This document shows, piece by piece, positions 57,026 to 64,000 of a stretch of DNA of 64,000 bases. Below the pieces are notes generated by a model. The model saw nothing but the letters and a program-made list of their open reading frames with translations, did no database searches and was not told the DNA's origin. How positions within the stretch are numbered: position 1 is the first letter of the stretch; each line of letters begins with the position of its first letter. Position numbers and translations under genes: made by a program. The stretch is from CAWGXG01 sp963826505 (GTDB lineage Bacteria > Chloroflexota > Anaerolineae > Aggregatilineales > Aggregatilineaceae): assembly GCA_963826505.1 (NCBI GenBank), contig CAWGXG010000005.1:558001-622000 (forward strand), written 5' to 3'.

Positions 57026-57907
57026 TCAGTCCGTGAAGCTAAAAATGTCCTTGAGATTCACACCCGGCGTGATGACCGGATCAATTCCGCCGCCTACCGA
57101 CGTCATCAGCAGCGTGACACCGGGGCCATAGCCCGCGCGTGGGCTGTCGCCCTGGCCGATCACGCCGATTCCGACCGCGCCGCGTAGATAGCCGTGGTTC
57201 CAGCCGCTGTCATAATCCGTCAGCGCGACCACATCCCCCAGACGCAGCGTATCCAGCCCGGCCTCTTTGATCGCGGCGCGATCCTGAGTCTGGATGTGGA
57301 GCGAGCCGCCTTCGCTGGTCAGACCAGCCCCCGCTCCCAGCAGATGAGCCGGCACCATACCCACGACCGGCACACTCAATTGGCCCGCCGAGTTCGTGGT
57401 CACTTCCAGGTTTTCGAGCAGCTCGGGCGCGCAGCTTTTGATCTTCACGCTCGCGTGATCGGGCAGCTCCAGACCAACACCTTTAGCGCGCACGACGATC
57501 TTGTCGCCGATCGCCATCTTCTCGCGCACGGCTTTCTCAAAGTGGATGATCACGTGCTCGGAGAAGCGCCCGGACTTGCCAGTCACGATCCCGCGTGCGC
57601 CTTGCGCGCCGCCCGACATCACCACGGCGAGATTGCCCACACACGCCAGGATATTCAGACCCCGGTTGCCGCGATCATCCTTCAGCGCGATGCTCACGCC
57701 AGGATGGATGCAATCCGCCAGCCAGCCATACGCGGAATCGCCCACTGACACGTTGTAGACGATGCCCCCGTAGGTAGGCAGCAGAAACGGACGCCCATCG
57801 GCGTCGAGACGGTACGGCTCCGCGGGCAGGCCAGGGAAGCCGGGCGAGGCGATCTGCCCCATCACAGACACACATACCAGGCGGTCAGCATTCGTTCTGA
57901 CGCTCAT
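57026..57907 (-). CDS. DUF4438-family protein, paralogue B
   Basis: 293 residues, no signal peptide. It aligns end to end with the preceding gene's product: shared blocks 'YNVSVGDSAYGW', 'HPGVSI', 'CVGNLAVVMSGGAQGARGIVTG' and 'GPGVTLLMT'. The family has a solved structure (a Thermotoga protein, from memory) but no established function. Conserved Gly/Asp-rich loops suggest ligand or metal binding. ATG 57907 overlaps the preceding stop (ATGA); a longer in-frame opening upstream is rejected. Confidence 0.72.
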   Translation of the reverse strand: MSVRTNADRLVCVSVMGQIASPGFPGLPAEPYRLDADGRPFLLPTYGGIVYNVSVGDSAYGWLADCIHPGVSIALKDDRGNRGLNILACVGNLAVVMSGGAQGARGIVTGKSGRFSEHVIIHFEKAVREKMAIGDKIVVRAKGVGLELPDHASVKIKSCAPELLENLEVTTNSAGQLSVPVVGMVPAHLLGAGAGLTSEGGSLHIQTQDRAAIKEAGLDTLRLGDVVALTDYDSGWNHGYLRGAVGIGVIGQGDSPRAGYGPGVTLLMTSVGGGIDPVITPGVNLKDIFSFTD

Positions 57908-58770
57908 AACACCTCCCGGATGTTGAGGTAATTGGCGATATTCGCCTGCGGATCGATGACCCACTGAATATAAGGTTCCGGGCAGGTCATCAGCGTGAGG
58001 ATGCCCGGCCCATGCCCCGTCATGATCGAATCGCCGTGAATGCACAGCGCGATCGACACCGCGCCGCGCCGGAAGCCGCGCCCGTAGCGGTGATCGGCGT
58101 CAGGAATCACGACCAGATCGCCCAGCCGCATCTGGTCGATGCCCAGTTCGGCCATCAGGGCGCGGTCGCCCGACATCAGGTCCTGATCGACGAATTCGGA
58201 ATTCAGTTCCGCGCCCGAGCCCATGATGCGCGGTGGCAGCACCATACGGACCGGCACGCGCAGCGTCTTGTCGTCGACAGCCTCGATCGGCATGGCGTTG
58301 ATCAGCGCCGGGCTGCATTTTTTCAGCTCGATGTGGGGGTAACCGGTGAAGGCCAAACCGCGTCCGCAGGCGATGATCTGAACTGCATCGCCGACGCACA
58401 GCAGTTCGTTGACCTCCGGCGCAAAATCGATCAGCAAGCGGGCATGCTCGCCGGTGACAATGCCCTCCGCACCTTTGGCCAACCCGCTCATCACGATAGC
58501 CCGGTTGCCGATGCACGTCAGGTAGTGCATGGCAAAGTCGGCGTCTTGATCGGCGTTGGCGATGGAAACGCCGGGCTCGACATGATCACCCGCCCACCCG
58601 AACGCGGGATCGCCCACCCGCGCGTTGTAGACCACGCCCGCCATGCCGGGCAAAATGCGCCCGATGCCGTTGGCGTCCGCGGTGTATCCCGGGTAGCGCA
58701 GACCGGGCTGGCTGACGTCGCCCGTGACCGCGATCGCGACTAGATGTGTTTCGTTCGTCTCTAAGGTCAT
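57904..58770 (-). CDS. DUF4438-family protein, paralogue A
   Basis: 288 residues; first gene of the 19-gene operon. The start is set at ATG 58770 because residues 'TLETNETHLVAIAVTG' align with 'SVRTNADRLVCVSVMG' of paralogue B; ATG 58779 is an alternative. Shared blocks with B: 'YNARVGDPAFGW', 'EPGVSI', 'CIGNRAIVMSGLAKGAEGIVTG', 'GPGILTLMT'. The tandem suggests a heteromer or two related substrates. Function unknown. Confidence 0.72.
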   Translation of the reverse strand: MTLETNETHLVAIAVTGDVSQPGLRYPGYTADANGIGRILPGMAGVVYNARVGDPAFGWAGDHVEPGVSIANADQDADFAMHYLTCIGNRAIVMSGLAKGAEGIVTGEHARLLIDFAPEVNELLCVGDAVQIIACGRGLAFTGYPHIELKKCSPALINAMPIEAVDDKTLRVPVRMVLPPRIMGSGAELNSEFVDQDLMSGDRALMAELGIDQMRLGDLVVIPDADHRYGRGFRRGAVSIALCIHGDSIMTGHGPGILTLMTCPEPYIQWVIDPQANIANYLNIREVL

Positions 58771-58844
58771 CCGGATCATCGCTCCATTTGTGCAAATTGA
58801 CGATCTTGACCGTCCATCAGGGGCCTTGTGATGAGGCCACGCGC

Positions 58845-58873
58845 TTGACACAAATGTCGACACTTTCTATAAT
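58845..58873 (+). promoter_or_regulatory. Consensus promoter of gntR
   Basis: TTGACA (58845-58850) and TATAAT (58868-58873), spacer exactly 17: a perfect consensus. The spacer contains TGTCGACA (58855-58862), a half of the nearby operator core. Predicted start near 58880. Confidence 0.75.
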
Positions 58874-58885
58874 CAAACCACTTTA

Positions 58886-58909
58886 CAGTCGACTGTCGAC
58901 AATCGACTG
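58886..58909. promoter_or_regulatory. 24-bp near-perfect palindromic operator
   Basis: 22 of 24 positions are symmetric: outer arms CAGTCGA (58886-58892) and TCGACTG (58903-58909), core TGTCGACA (58894-58901). It lies immediately downstream of both opposing -10 boxes, so occupancy would block both promoters. The GntR protein encoded at 58950 is the obvious ligand. Confidence 0.7.
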
Positions 58910-58915
58910 GTGACA

Positions 58916-58945
58916 ATTATAGATAGGCGAGCCTGAGGTTGTCAA
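58916..58945 (-). promoter_or_regulatory. Consensus promoter of the 19-gene minus-strand operon
   Basis: On the minus strand TTGACA (58945-58940) and TATAAT (58921-58916) with an 18-base spacer. Predicted start near 58909. It points towards the gntR promoter, so the two transcripts overlap by about 30 bases before diverging past each other. Confidence 0.72.
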
Positions 58946-58949
58946 GCGA

Positions 58950-59642
58950 ATGTCCCCAGTGAGCTCATCTCTCATCCACATCACCAACAAACCGTTGCGC
59001 GAACAGGTGCTAGACGCTCTGCGGGACGCGATCGTGCAAGGTGAACTCAAGCCCGGACAGCCGATTATCGAAAACGAGATCGCGGCGCAGCTTGGCATCA
59101 GCCGCGCGCCGGTACGCGAAGCACTCCAAATCTTGAACAGTGAAGGTCTGCTGGAGACGATCCCCTACCACGGCACGACCGTGCGCGCCCTCACCCGCTC
59201 CGATATCGAGGAGTTGTACGGCCTGCGCAGCGTGCTCGAAGGGTTTGCCGTCTCGCGTATCGTCGCCCTGCATAATCCGGAGGATGTGCAGACGCTGCGG
59301 CAGTTCTACGAGGAGATGCTAGAGCAGGCCAACCAGGGTAACCTCAAACAAGTCAACAACCTTGATCGCGCGTTTCACGATGCGTTGATCGAGCTGAGCC
59401 GCCACCAACTCCTGCTCTCTACGTGGGGAGCCGTCGCGCTGCGGGTCCGGCAGGTCATGGGACTGCTGAATGAGCGCAATACGGATCTCAAGCAGATCGC
59501 GTACAACCATCTTCCGATCATTGAAGCCATCGCCGAATGGGACGAAGCCAAAGCGGTAAGCCTGATCCAACAGCATATCGCCGCGACTGGCGAGCTCGTC
59601 GCTGAAGGTTGGGATGACGATCGAACTATAGGCAGCCCATGA
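58950..59642 (+). CDS. GntR-family regulator, FadR/FCD subfamily
   Basis: 230 residues. Winged helix-turn-helix at about 10-75 ('ENEIAAQLGISRAPVREALQILNSEGLL') and an all-helical FCD ligand domain (about 90-215) with metal-type residues 'RAFHDALIELS' and 'HLPIIEAI'. FCD regulators sense organic acids or amino acid derivatives. Divergent from the DUF4438 operon and placed over the palindromic operator, it is almost certainly its regulator and autoregulated. Its stop overlaps the epimerase start (ATGA). Confidence 0.88.
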   Translation: MSPVSSSLIHITNKPLREQVLDALRDAIVQGELKPGQPIIENEIAAQLGISRAPVREALQILNSEGLLETIPYHGTTVRALTRSDIEELYGLRSVLEGFAVSRIVALHNPEDVQTLRQFYEEMLEQANQGNLKQVNNLDRAFHDALIELSRHQLLLSTWGAVALRVRQVMGLLNERNTDLKQIAYNHLPIIEAIAEWDEAKAVSLIQQHIAATGELVAEGWDDDRTIGSP

Positions 59643-60595
59643 GACCTCAACGCGTTCTCGTCACCGGTGCTGGTGGTTTTGTGTGCAGCAACGTCGTCCA
59701 GGTGCTGTTGGAATCGGGCTGTCAGGTCGTCGCGCTGGACAGCGCGTTTGACGGCGACTTGCGGCAGACATGGGAAAGCGGCTGGCCCGGCCAGATCGAG
59801 ATGATCGAAAGTCCTGTCCAGCCCGACGCGTTGGTCGACGTCGAGGCCATTATTCACGGCGCCGCCGTCACCGCGTCGCCGGAGGAAAACGCGCAGTCGC
59901 CCGAGTCCAATTTCAGAGCCAACCTTGAGCCCGCGCTCGACTTGTTGGAATGGGCCTCCGAACACCACGTCCGGCGCGTGATTGTCTTGAGTTCCAGCGC
60001 CGTATTTCGCGAATCGCCCCCCGGCCCAGTGGACGAAACAACCGCCCCGTCACCGCTGGGCGTCTATGCGGCGGCCAAATGCGCACTCGAAAGCCTGATC
60101 GATACGCTGCGCAGCGAGTTCGGGCGGGATGTGATCGCGGTGCGTTTGAGCAGCGTCTACGGCCCGCACGAGCGATCGCGTTCGACGCGTCCGCGCACCA
60201 GCCTGGTGCACAGCATGGTCCGCGCGGCACTGAGCACGGGCCAGCTCGAAGTCTATCAGGATGATCCGGCGCGCGATTGGACCTTCGCGCCCGACATTGG
60301 ATTAGCGCTGCTGGCGCTGCTGGATCAACCGCTCTTGAGGCACCACCTCTACCATGTCGGGTCCGGGCAGGTTTTGGCCCCGACCGACATTGCGGAGAGT
60401 ATTCGCGCGATAGTGCCTCAAGTTAGCGTGCAGGTGCACGAAGGGCACGATCCTTACGCCCCACCCTTGACGCGGCGCGGCTATCTGAACAGCGCCCGGC
60501 TGCGGCAGGAAACGGGCTTTGCCCGGTGGACGCCCTTCGACCGGGGCCTCAGGCAAGTGATTAGCTGGCAGTCCAGCATGGAACAGGTTCAATGA
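59639..60595 (+). CDS. NAD-dependent epimerase/dehydratase (extended SDR)
   Basis: 318 residues. 'VTGAGGFVCSNVV' is the Rossmann motif (Cys replaces the third Gly), 'SSSAVFRES' and 'YAAAKCALE' carry the Ser and Tyr-Lys of the active site. Usually acts on nucleotide sugars or related polyols. It is translationally coupled to gntR and to the following oxidoreductase, so it belongs to the regulon; its substrate is unknown. Confidence 0.82.
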   Translation: MRPQRVLVTGAGGFVCSNVVQVLLESGCQVVALDSAFDGDLRQTWESGWPGQIEMIESPVQPDALVDVEAIIHGAAVTASPEENAQSPESNFRANLEPALDLLEWASEHHVRRVIVLSSSAVFRESPPGPVDETTAPSPLGVYAAAKCALESLIDTLRSEFGRDVIAVRLSSVYGPHERSRSTRPRTSLVHSMVRAALSTGQLEVYQDDPARDWTFAPDIGLALLALLDQPLLRHHLYHVGSGQVLAPTDIAESIRAIVPQVSVQVHEGHDPYAPPLTRRGYLNSARLRQETGFARWTPFDRGLRQVISWQSSMEQVQ

Positions 60596-61640
60596 TGCCT
60601 TTGCGCGTGGTTCTGGCCGGGTTGGGTGTGCGGGGTCGCTATTGGGCGGAGGTGCTCACGCGCTCCTCGCGCTGCGACGATCGCGGCCTACGCCGATCCA
60701 AATCCGGACGCACTGGCGCGCGCCGTGGCGCAGTTCGGCGAACGGCCTGGGTTCGCATCAGCCGAAGCGGCACTCGAGTGCTCTGGACGGGGTCGACGCA
60801 CTCATCCTGGCCAATCCGCCCATCGGGCGCGAAAGCCAAATTCGGGCCGCAGTCAGCCGGCAGATCCCGATGCTGATCGAAAAACCGCTGGCGCTGAGTC
60901 TCGAAGAGGCCGCGTACCTGGTGTCGATTGCGGAAAATGCCGACGTGCCGCTGATGGTCGGCCTGAATTTCCGCTATCTGGCGGTAACGCGTGAACTCAA
61001 GACCCTGTTAGCCAACCGCGTGGTCGGCCAGCCGGAATTCGCGCGGTTCACCTATGAGCGCTACCGCGACGGGCACCGTCCCGACCTGAACAAATATCCT
61101 TTGACGATGGATCACCCCATGTTGTGGGAACAATCGATCCATCACTTTGATCTGCTGCGTTTCGTATACGGCCAGGAACCGGTCAGCGTGCAGTGCCAGA
61201 CCTGGAATCCGTCGTGGAGCATGTACGATCACGACGCCAACGTCGCCGCGATCTTCACGTTTGATGGGGGCATGGTCGTCAACTACCAGGGCACATGGCA
61301 GGGCAACTGGAATACGCCGCACTTTGAATGGCGCACCGAGTGCACGGCAGGCATCGTGAGCCAACGCGACCAGTTTGGCGACCTTTTCTACGCCCGGCGC
61401 GACACGCCCACGCTGACTCCGAGTGAGCTGCCGCCGCACGAAACCTGGATCACCGAAACAGTCGGATTACTCGACGCTTTTCTCGATACTATCATGGACG
61501 CCAAGCCGCTCCAATGCAGCGGCAGCGACCATCTCAGGTCACTGGCAATGCTTGAGGCATGTATCGTGTCAAGCCGTGACAATCGAGGGTGTGTTTTTGC
61601 AGGACATCCTGCGTGCGACGGGCCCTCAATAGGGCTGTGA
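60592..61640 (+). CDS. Gfo/Idh/MocA-family oxidoreductase, frame broken twice
   Basis: About 348 residues after joining three frames: 'LRVVLAGLGVRGRYWAEVL', then 'AAYADPNPDALARAVAQFG' (break near 60660-60672), then 'LDGVDALILANPP' (break near 60765-60785). 'MLIEKPLALSLEEA' carries the catalytic Lys of the E-K-P motif and 'HHFDLLRF' the conserved His/Asp. NAD(P)-dependent oxidation of a sugar, inositol or hydroxy acid is typical. Confidence 0.8.
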
Positions 61641-61724
61641 GGAGGTGCAGGCATACATACAATACGACAAATAGAATGCACATTATCCGAAGCTGACCAG
61701 AATGCCAGGGAGGTTTCAATAAAG

Positions 61725-63308
61725 ATGTCTAAATTCCGTTACGTGGCAACACTGTTGGTACTCATCTGCGATGATTTTGGGAGCGCTTCCGCTTACGGTT
61801 AGCGCGCAGGCTCCCGGGCCGGACGAGAAGACCCTGGTCATTGCCCAAACGACCGATGTCCAGAGCCTCGATCCGCCTCAGGTAGGGTCTCGCCCGGACG
61901 ACAACGTCGCCTCGCATTTGTTCGCGACCCTGTATCAGGTCAACGAAAATGCCGAAATCGTGCCCTATCTGGCGAAGGACTACCGGTTCTCTGAGGATGG
62001 CAGCGAGATTACGTTCACCCTCAACGAAGGTCTGACCTGCCAGGATGGCGAGCCGCTGACGGCTGAAGACGTGGTTTACACCTTCGAACGCGCCGCCGAC
62101 CCGGCCAACGCGTTCACGGGTAACACCCCCGGCTTCGTCTTCGCTTCCATCGCATACAAGGGTGCACGCGTTGACAGCGAGCTGGAAGCCACCATCATCA
62201 TGGAGCGCTATCAGTCCATCGCGTTGGGCCTGATCGCCGAAGTCCACATCCACTGCAAGGATTCGTACGCAGAAGATGAGCCTGGAAGAGGCGGCGAGCC
62301 ATCCGATCGGCTCCGGCCCCTACAAGTTCGTGGAATGGGTCAAAGACGATTACCTGTTGATGGAAAAGTGGACTGATTTCAAGCTGCGCGATCCTTACTT
62401 CGACCGCATCGTTTGGCGCGTCATTCCCGAAGCTTCGACCCGTACGGCTGAGCTCATCGCCGGTAATGTCGACATCATCACCAACGTCAACCCCGATCAG
62501 ATTTCCGTGGTCAACAGCTCCGACACGGCCACAGTCGATACCCGTGGAAGGGTTGCGCCGTATCTTCGTCGGCTTCAACCTGACCGACAACTTCCAGACC
62601 GAATGCGCGGCCGCCATCAAGCAGACCGATGTCCGTGTCGCGCTGCAATACGCGGTCGATGTCCCGACCATCTGCGATGCGCTGTTGGGCACACCCTGCA
62701 CGCGCGCAACCGGTCCGGTCAACTCGCCTTATGATGATCCAAGTCTCACGCCCTACCCGTACGATCCCGCCAAGGCCGAAGAACTGTTGGACGCTGCCGG
62801 ATACCCGCGCGGATCTGACGGCACTCGCCTCGAATGCAACCTGATGGCTGGGCGCGATCGTTACTTGAACGATGTCAACGTCGTGCTGTCGATCTGCCAG
62901 TACCTGGACGACATCGGCGTCAAGACCAACTGCGATCTGATGGACTTCCGCGCGGAATTCATCCCGCTGCTGACCTCTCAGGAAGCCGGTGAAATGTACT
63001 TCGTCGGCTCGGGCGGCGGTAACTGGAATGCGCTGTACGAAATGGCGGACTTCGCCAGCGAAACCTCGAACCCGAACTATGGCTTCTGGTCCAATCCGGA
63101 ATGGTTCGATCGGTGGCGCAGCCTGGCCGATATCCGTGACCCAGAGCAGGAACGCCAGGTCGTCCTGGAAATGCTCGAGGTCTTCTACAACGATCCGCCG
63201 TGGCTCATGCTCTACATGCAGCCGGACTTCTACGGCGTCAGCAATCGTCTGGACTGGCAGCCGCTGCGTGACGAACGCGTGATCACGCTCAGTGCCACCC
63301 TGAAATAA
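61725..63308 (+). CDS. Peptide/nickel-type ABC transporter substrate-binding protein (family 5), frame broken three times
   Basis: About 527 residues after repair. The ATG at 61725 opens a signal peptide that shifts frame near 61766-61771 to read 'MILGALPLTVSA|Q'. Further breaks are near 62262-62276 (to 'SLEEAASHPIGSGPYKF') and 62540-62552 (to 'EGLRRIFVGFNLTDNF'). Family-5 blocks include 'SLDPPQVGSR', 'GEPLTAEDVVYTFERA' and 'PYDPAKAEELLDAAGYP'. The mature protein is unusually Cys-rich, suggesting disulfides. Probably imports the substrate of the regulon. Confidence 0.82.
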
Positions 63309-63331
63309 CCTGCTGGCTTACGGCCATCGCT

Positions 63332-63357
63332 GGGGCATGCGCGTACGCGCATGCCCC
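63332..63357 (+). terminator. Intercistronic stem-loop after the peptide-binding-protein gene
   Basis: A perfect 26-bp palindrome (each arm GGGGCATGCGCGT or its complement), 24 bases after the stop and 43 before the permease ATG, with no U-tract. As RNA it would be a very stable hairpin with a small loop. Confidence 0.6.
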
Positions 63358-63399
63358 GTTCTCATGATATGTTCTGGGTGACCCGAAGAGAAAAGACTC

Positions 63400-64000
63400 A
63401 TGAGCGCTTACCTCATACGCCGATTTTTTCAGTCCCTCATCGTCATTTTCGGTGTGACGCTGTTCTCCTTTTTTTCGTTACACCTGGCGGGTGATCCGAC
63501 TCTGCTGTATGTCAACGAGCGGGCCAGTAATGAGGAAATCCAAAATACGCGGCATAAACTCGGCTTCGATCGCCCGTTGTACGAGCAGTACATTGATTTT
63601 CTGGTTAGGATGGGCCACGGGGATTTTGGCAAATCGCTGGTGACCAAAACGCCTGCCCTGGACCTGATCAAAGACCGCCTGCCCGCGACGATCGAACTGC
63701 ACTCTGTTCTCGATGATTATCGCTACGCTGCTGTCCATCCCGATCGGACTTGTTCGCCGCCACGAAACGGGGTACCGCCTACGACGGCGGGATCATGATG
63801 TTCGCCATCTTCGGGCAGTCCATGCCCAGTTTCTGGTTAGGCATCATGTTGATGTTGTATGTCGGCCTCAACCTGAAGCTGCTGCCCATATCCGGGCATG
63901 TGCCGCTGATCGATCCCCTGCTGAAGGGCGATTTCAGCACGTTTTACCATAACATTCCCGGCGCGCTCAAGCACCTGATTCTTCCCGGCATTACGATCGG
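63400..64000 (+). CDS. Peptide-type ABC transporter permease (DppB family), partial and frame broken
   Basis: Begins 'SAYLIRRFFQSLIVIFGVTLFSFF', the classic DppB/OppB first helix, with 'GFDRPLYEQYIDFLVRMGHGDFG'. The frame changes near 63700-63710 ('SMIIATLLSIPIGLV') and again near 63755-63775 (giving 'GGIMMFAIFGQSMPSFWLGI' and 'LKLLPISGHVPL') and then runs off the right edge. It forms the membrane channel for the preceding binding protein; the partner permease and ATPases should lie beyond the window. Confidence 0.8.

Noticed and set aside
1..64000. CRISPR arrays, tRNA/rRNA genes, insertion sequences, prophage or attachment sites
   Set aside because: No regularly spaced repeats, no tRNA-like cloverleaf, no transposase or integrase motifs were seen while reading both strands.

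Overview
The window is about 64 kb of GC-rich bacterial DNA, densely packed with catabolic operons, each built around an importer, enzymes and a local regulator. There is no rRNA, tRNA, CRISPR array, transposase or phage gene. The set of families (ribose-type and BMP/nucleoside ABC importers, GH78 and GH43-like enzymes, CO-dehydrogenase/xanthine-dehydrogenase-type Mo hydroxylase, MoaD-MoeZ-BNR cluster, DUF4438) and the exported proteins cleaved at A-x-A|Q without a lipobox suggest a heterotrophic member of the Chloroflexota, probably Anaerolineae. That placement is inference from gene content.

Layout. 1-126: start of a secreted protein (minus strand). 461-4479: phosphonate/phosphate-type ABC importer (phnD, phnC, unusually large phnE). 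4620-5855: MFS exporter. 6066-8812: MoaD/ThiS sulfur carrier, MoeZ-type activating enzyme with rhodanese, and a six-Asp-box BNR protein. 9074-18180: SorC-regulated sugar operon (ribose-type ABC importer, SIS isomerase, PfkB kinase, unrecognised glycosidase-like protein). 18170-23621: DLH hydrolase, GH78 rhamnosidase, GH43-like enzyme, LacI regulator. 24000-38877: purine salvage (adenine deaminase, BMP-type nucleobase/nucleoside importer, cytosine-deaminase-like enzyme, three-subunit molybdenum hydroxylase, XRE-cupin regulator) followed by a metal-handling module (MBL-fold, NifX-like, ferritin-like, DUF4213/DUF364).

38996-58770 is a remarkable run of 19 minus-strand genes with gaps of at most 48 bases and many 4-base overlaps: two DUF4438 paralogues, VOC, Ldh2-type dehydrogenase, a degenerate and an intact aminotransferase, AspA-type and M20 deacylases, a hydantoinase/allantoinase-type cyclic amidohydrolase, M14, M24 and M32 peptidase-fold hydrolases, a second amidohydrolase, DHDPS-type lyase, creatininase family, two SDRs, PanE-type and D-2-hydroxyacid dehydrogenases. 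Upstream, a GntR/FCD regulator begins a plus-strand series (epimerase, Gfo/Idh oxidoreductase, peptide-type ABC importer) that runs off the right edge. Between them lie two consensus promoters pointing at each other across a 24-bp near-perfect palindrome. I read this as one regulon for uptake and stepwise hydrolysis, transamination and reduction of an unidentified amide-, peptide- or cyclic-amide-type compound. It is the best candidate here for an undescribed system.

Two general points. About 22 single-base frame breaks interrupt otherwise well-conserved genes, concentrated at 12-16 kb and after 32 kb; they look like sequencing/assembly indels rather than gene decay, and they create two false in-frame gene fusions. 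And in all four ABC operons the substrate-binding-protein gene comes first and is followed at once by a strong stem-loop with little or no U-tract, probably setting the protein stoichiometry.
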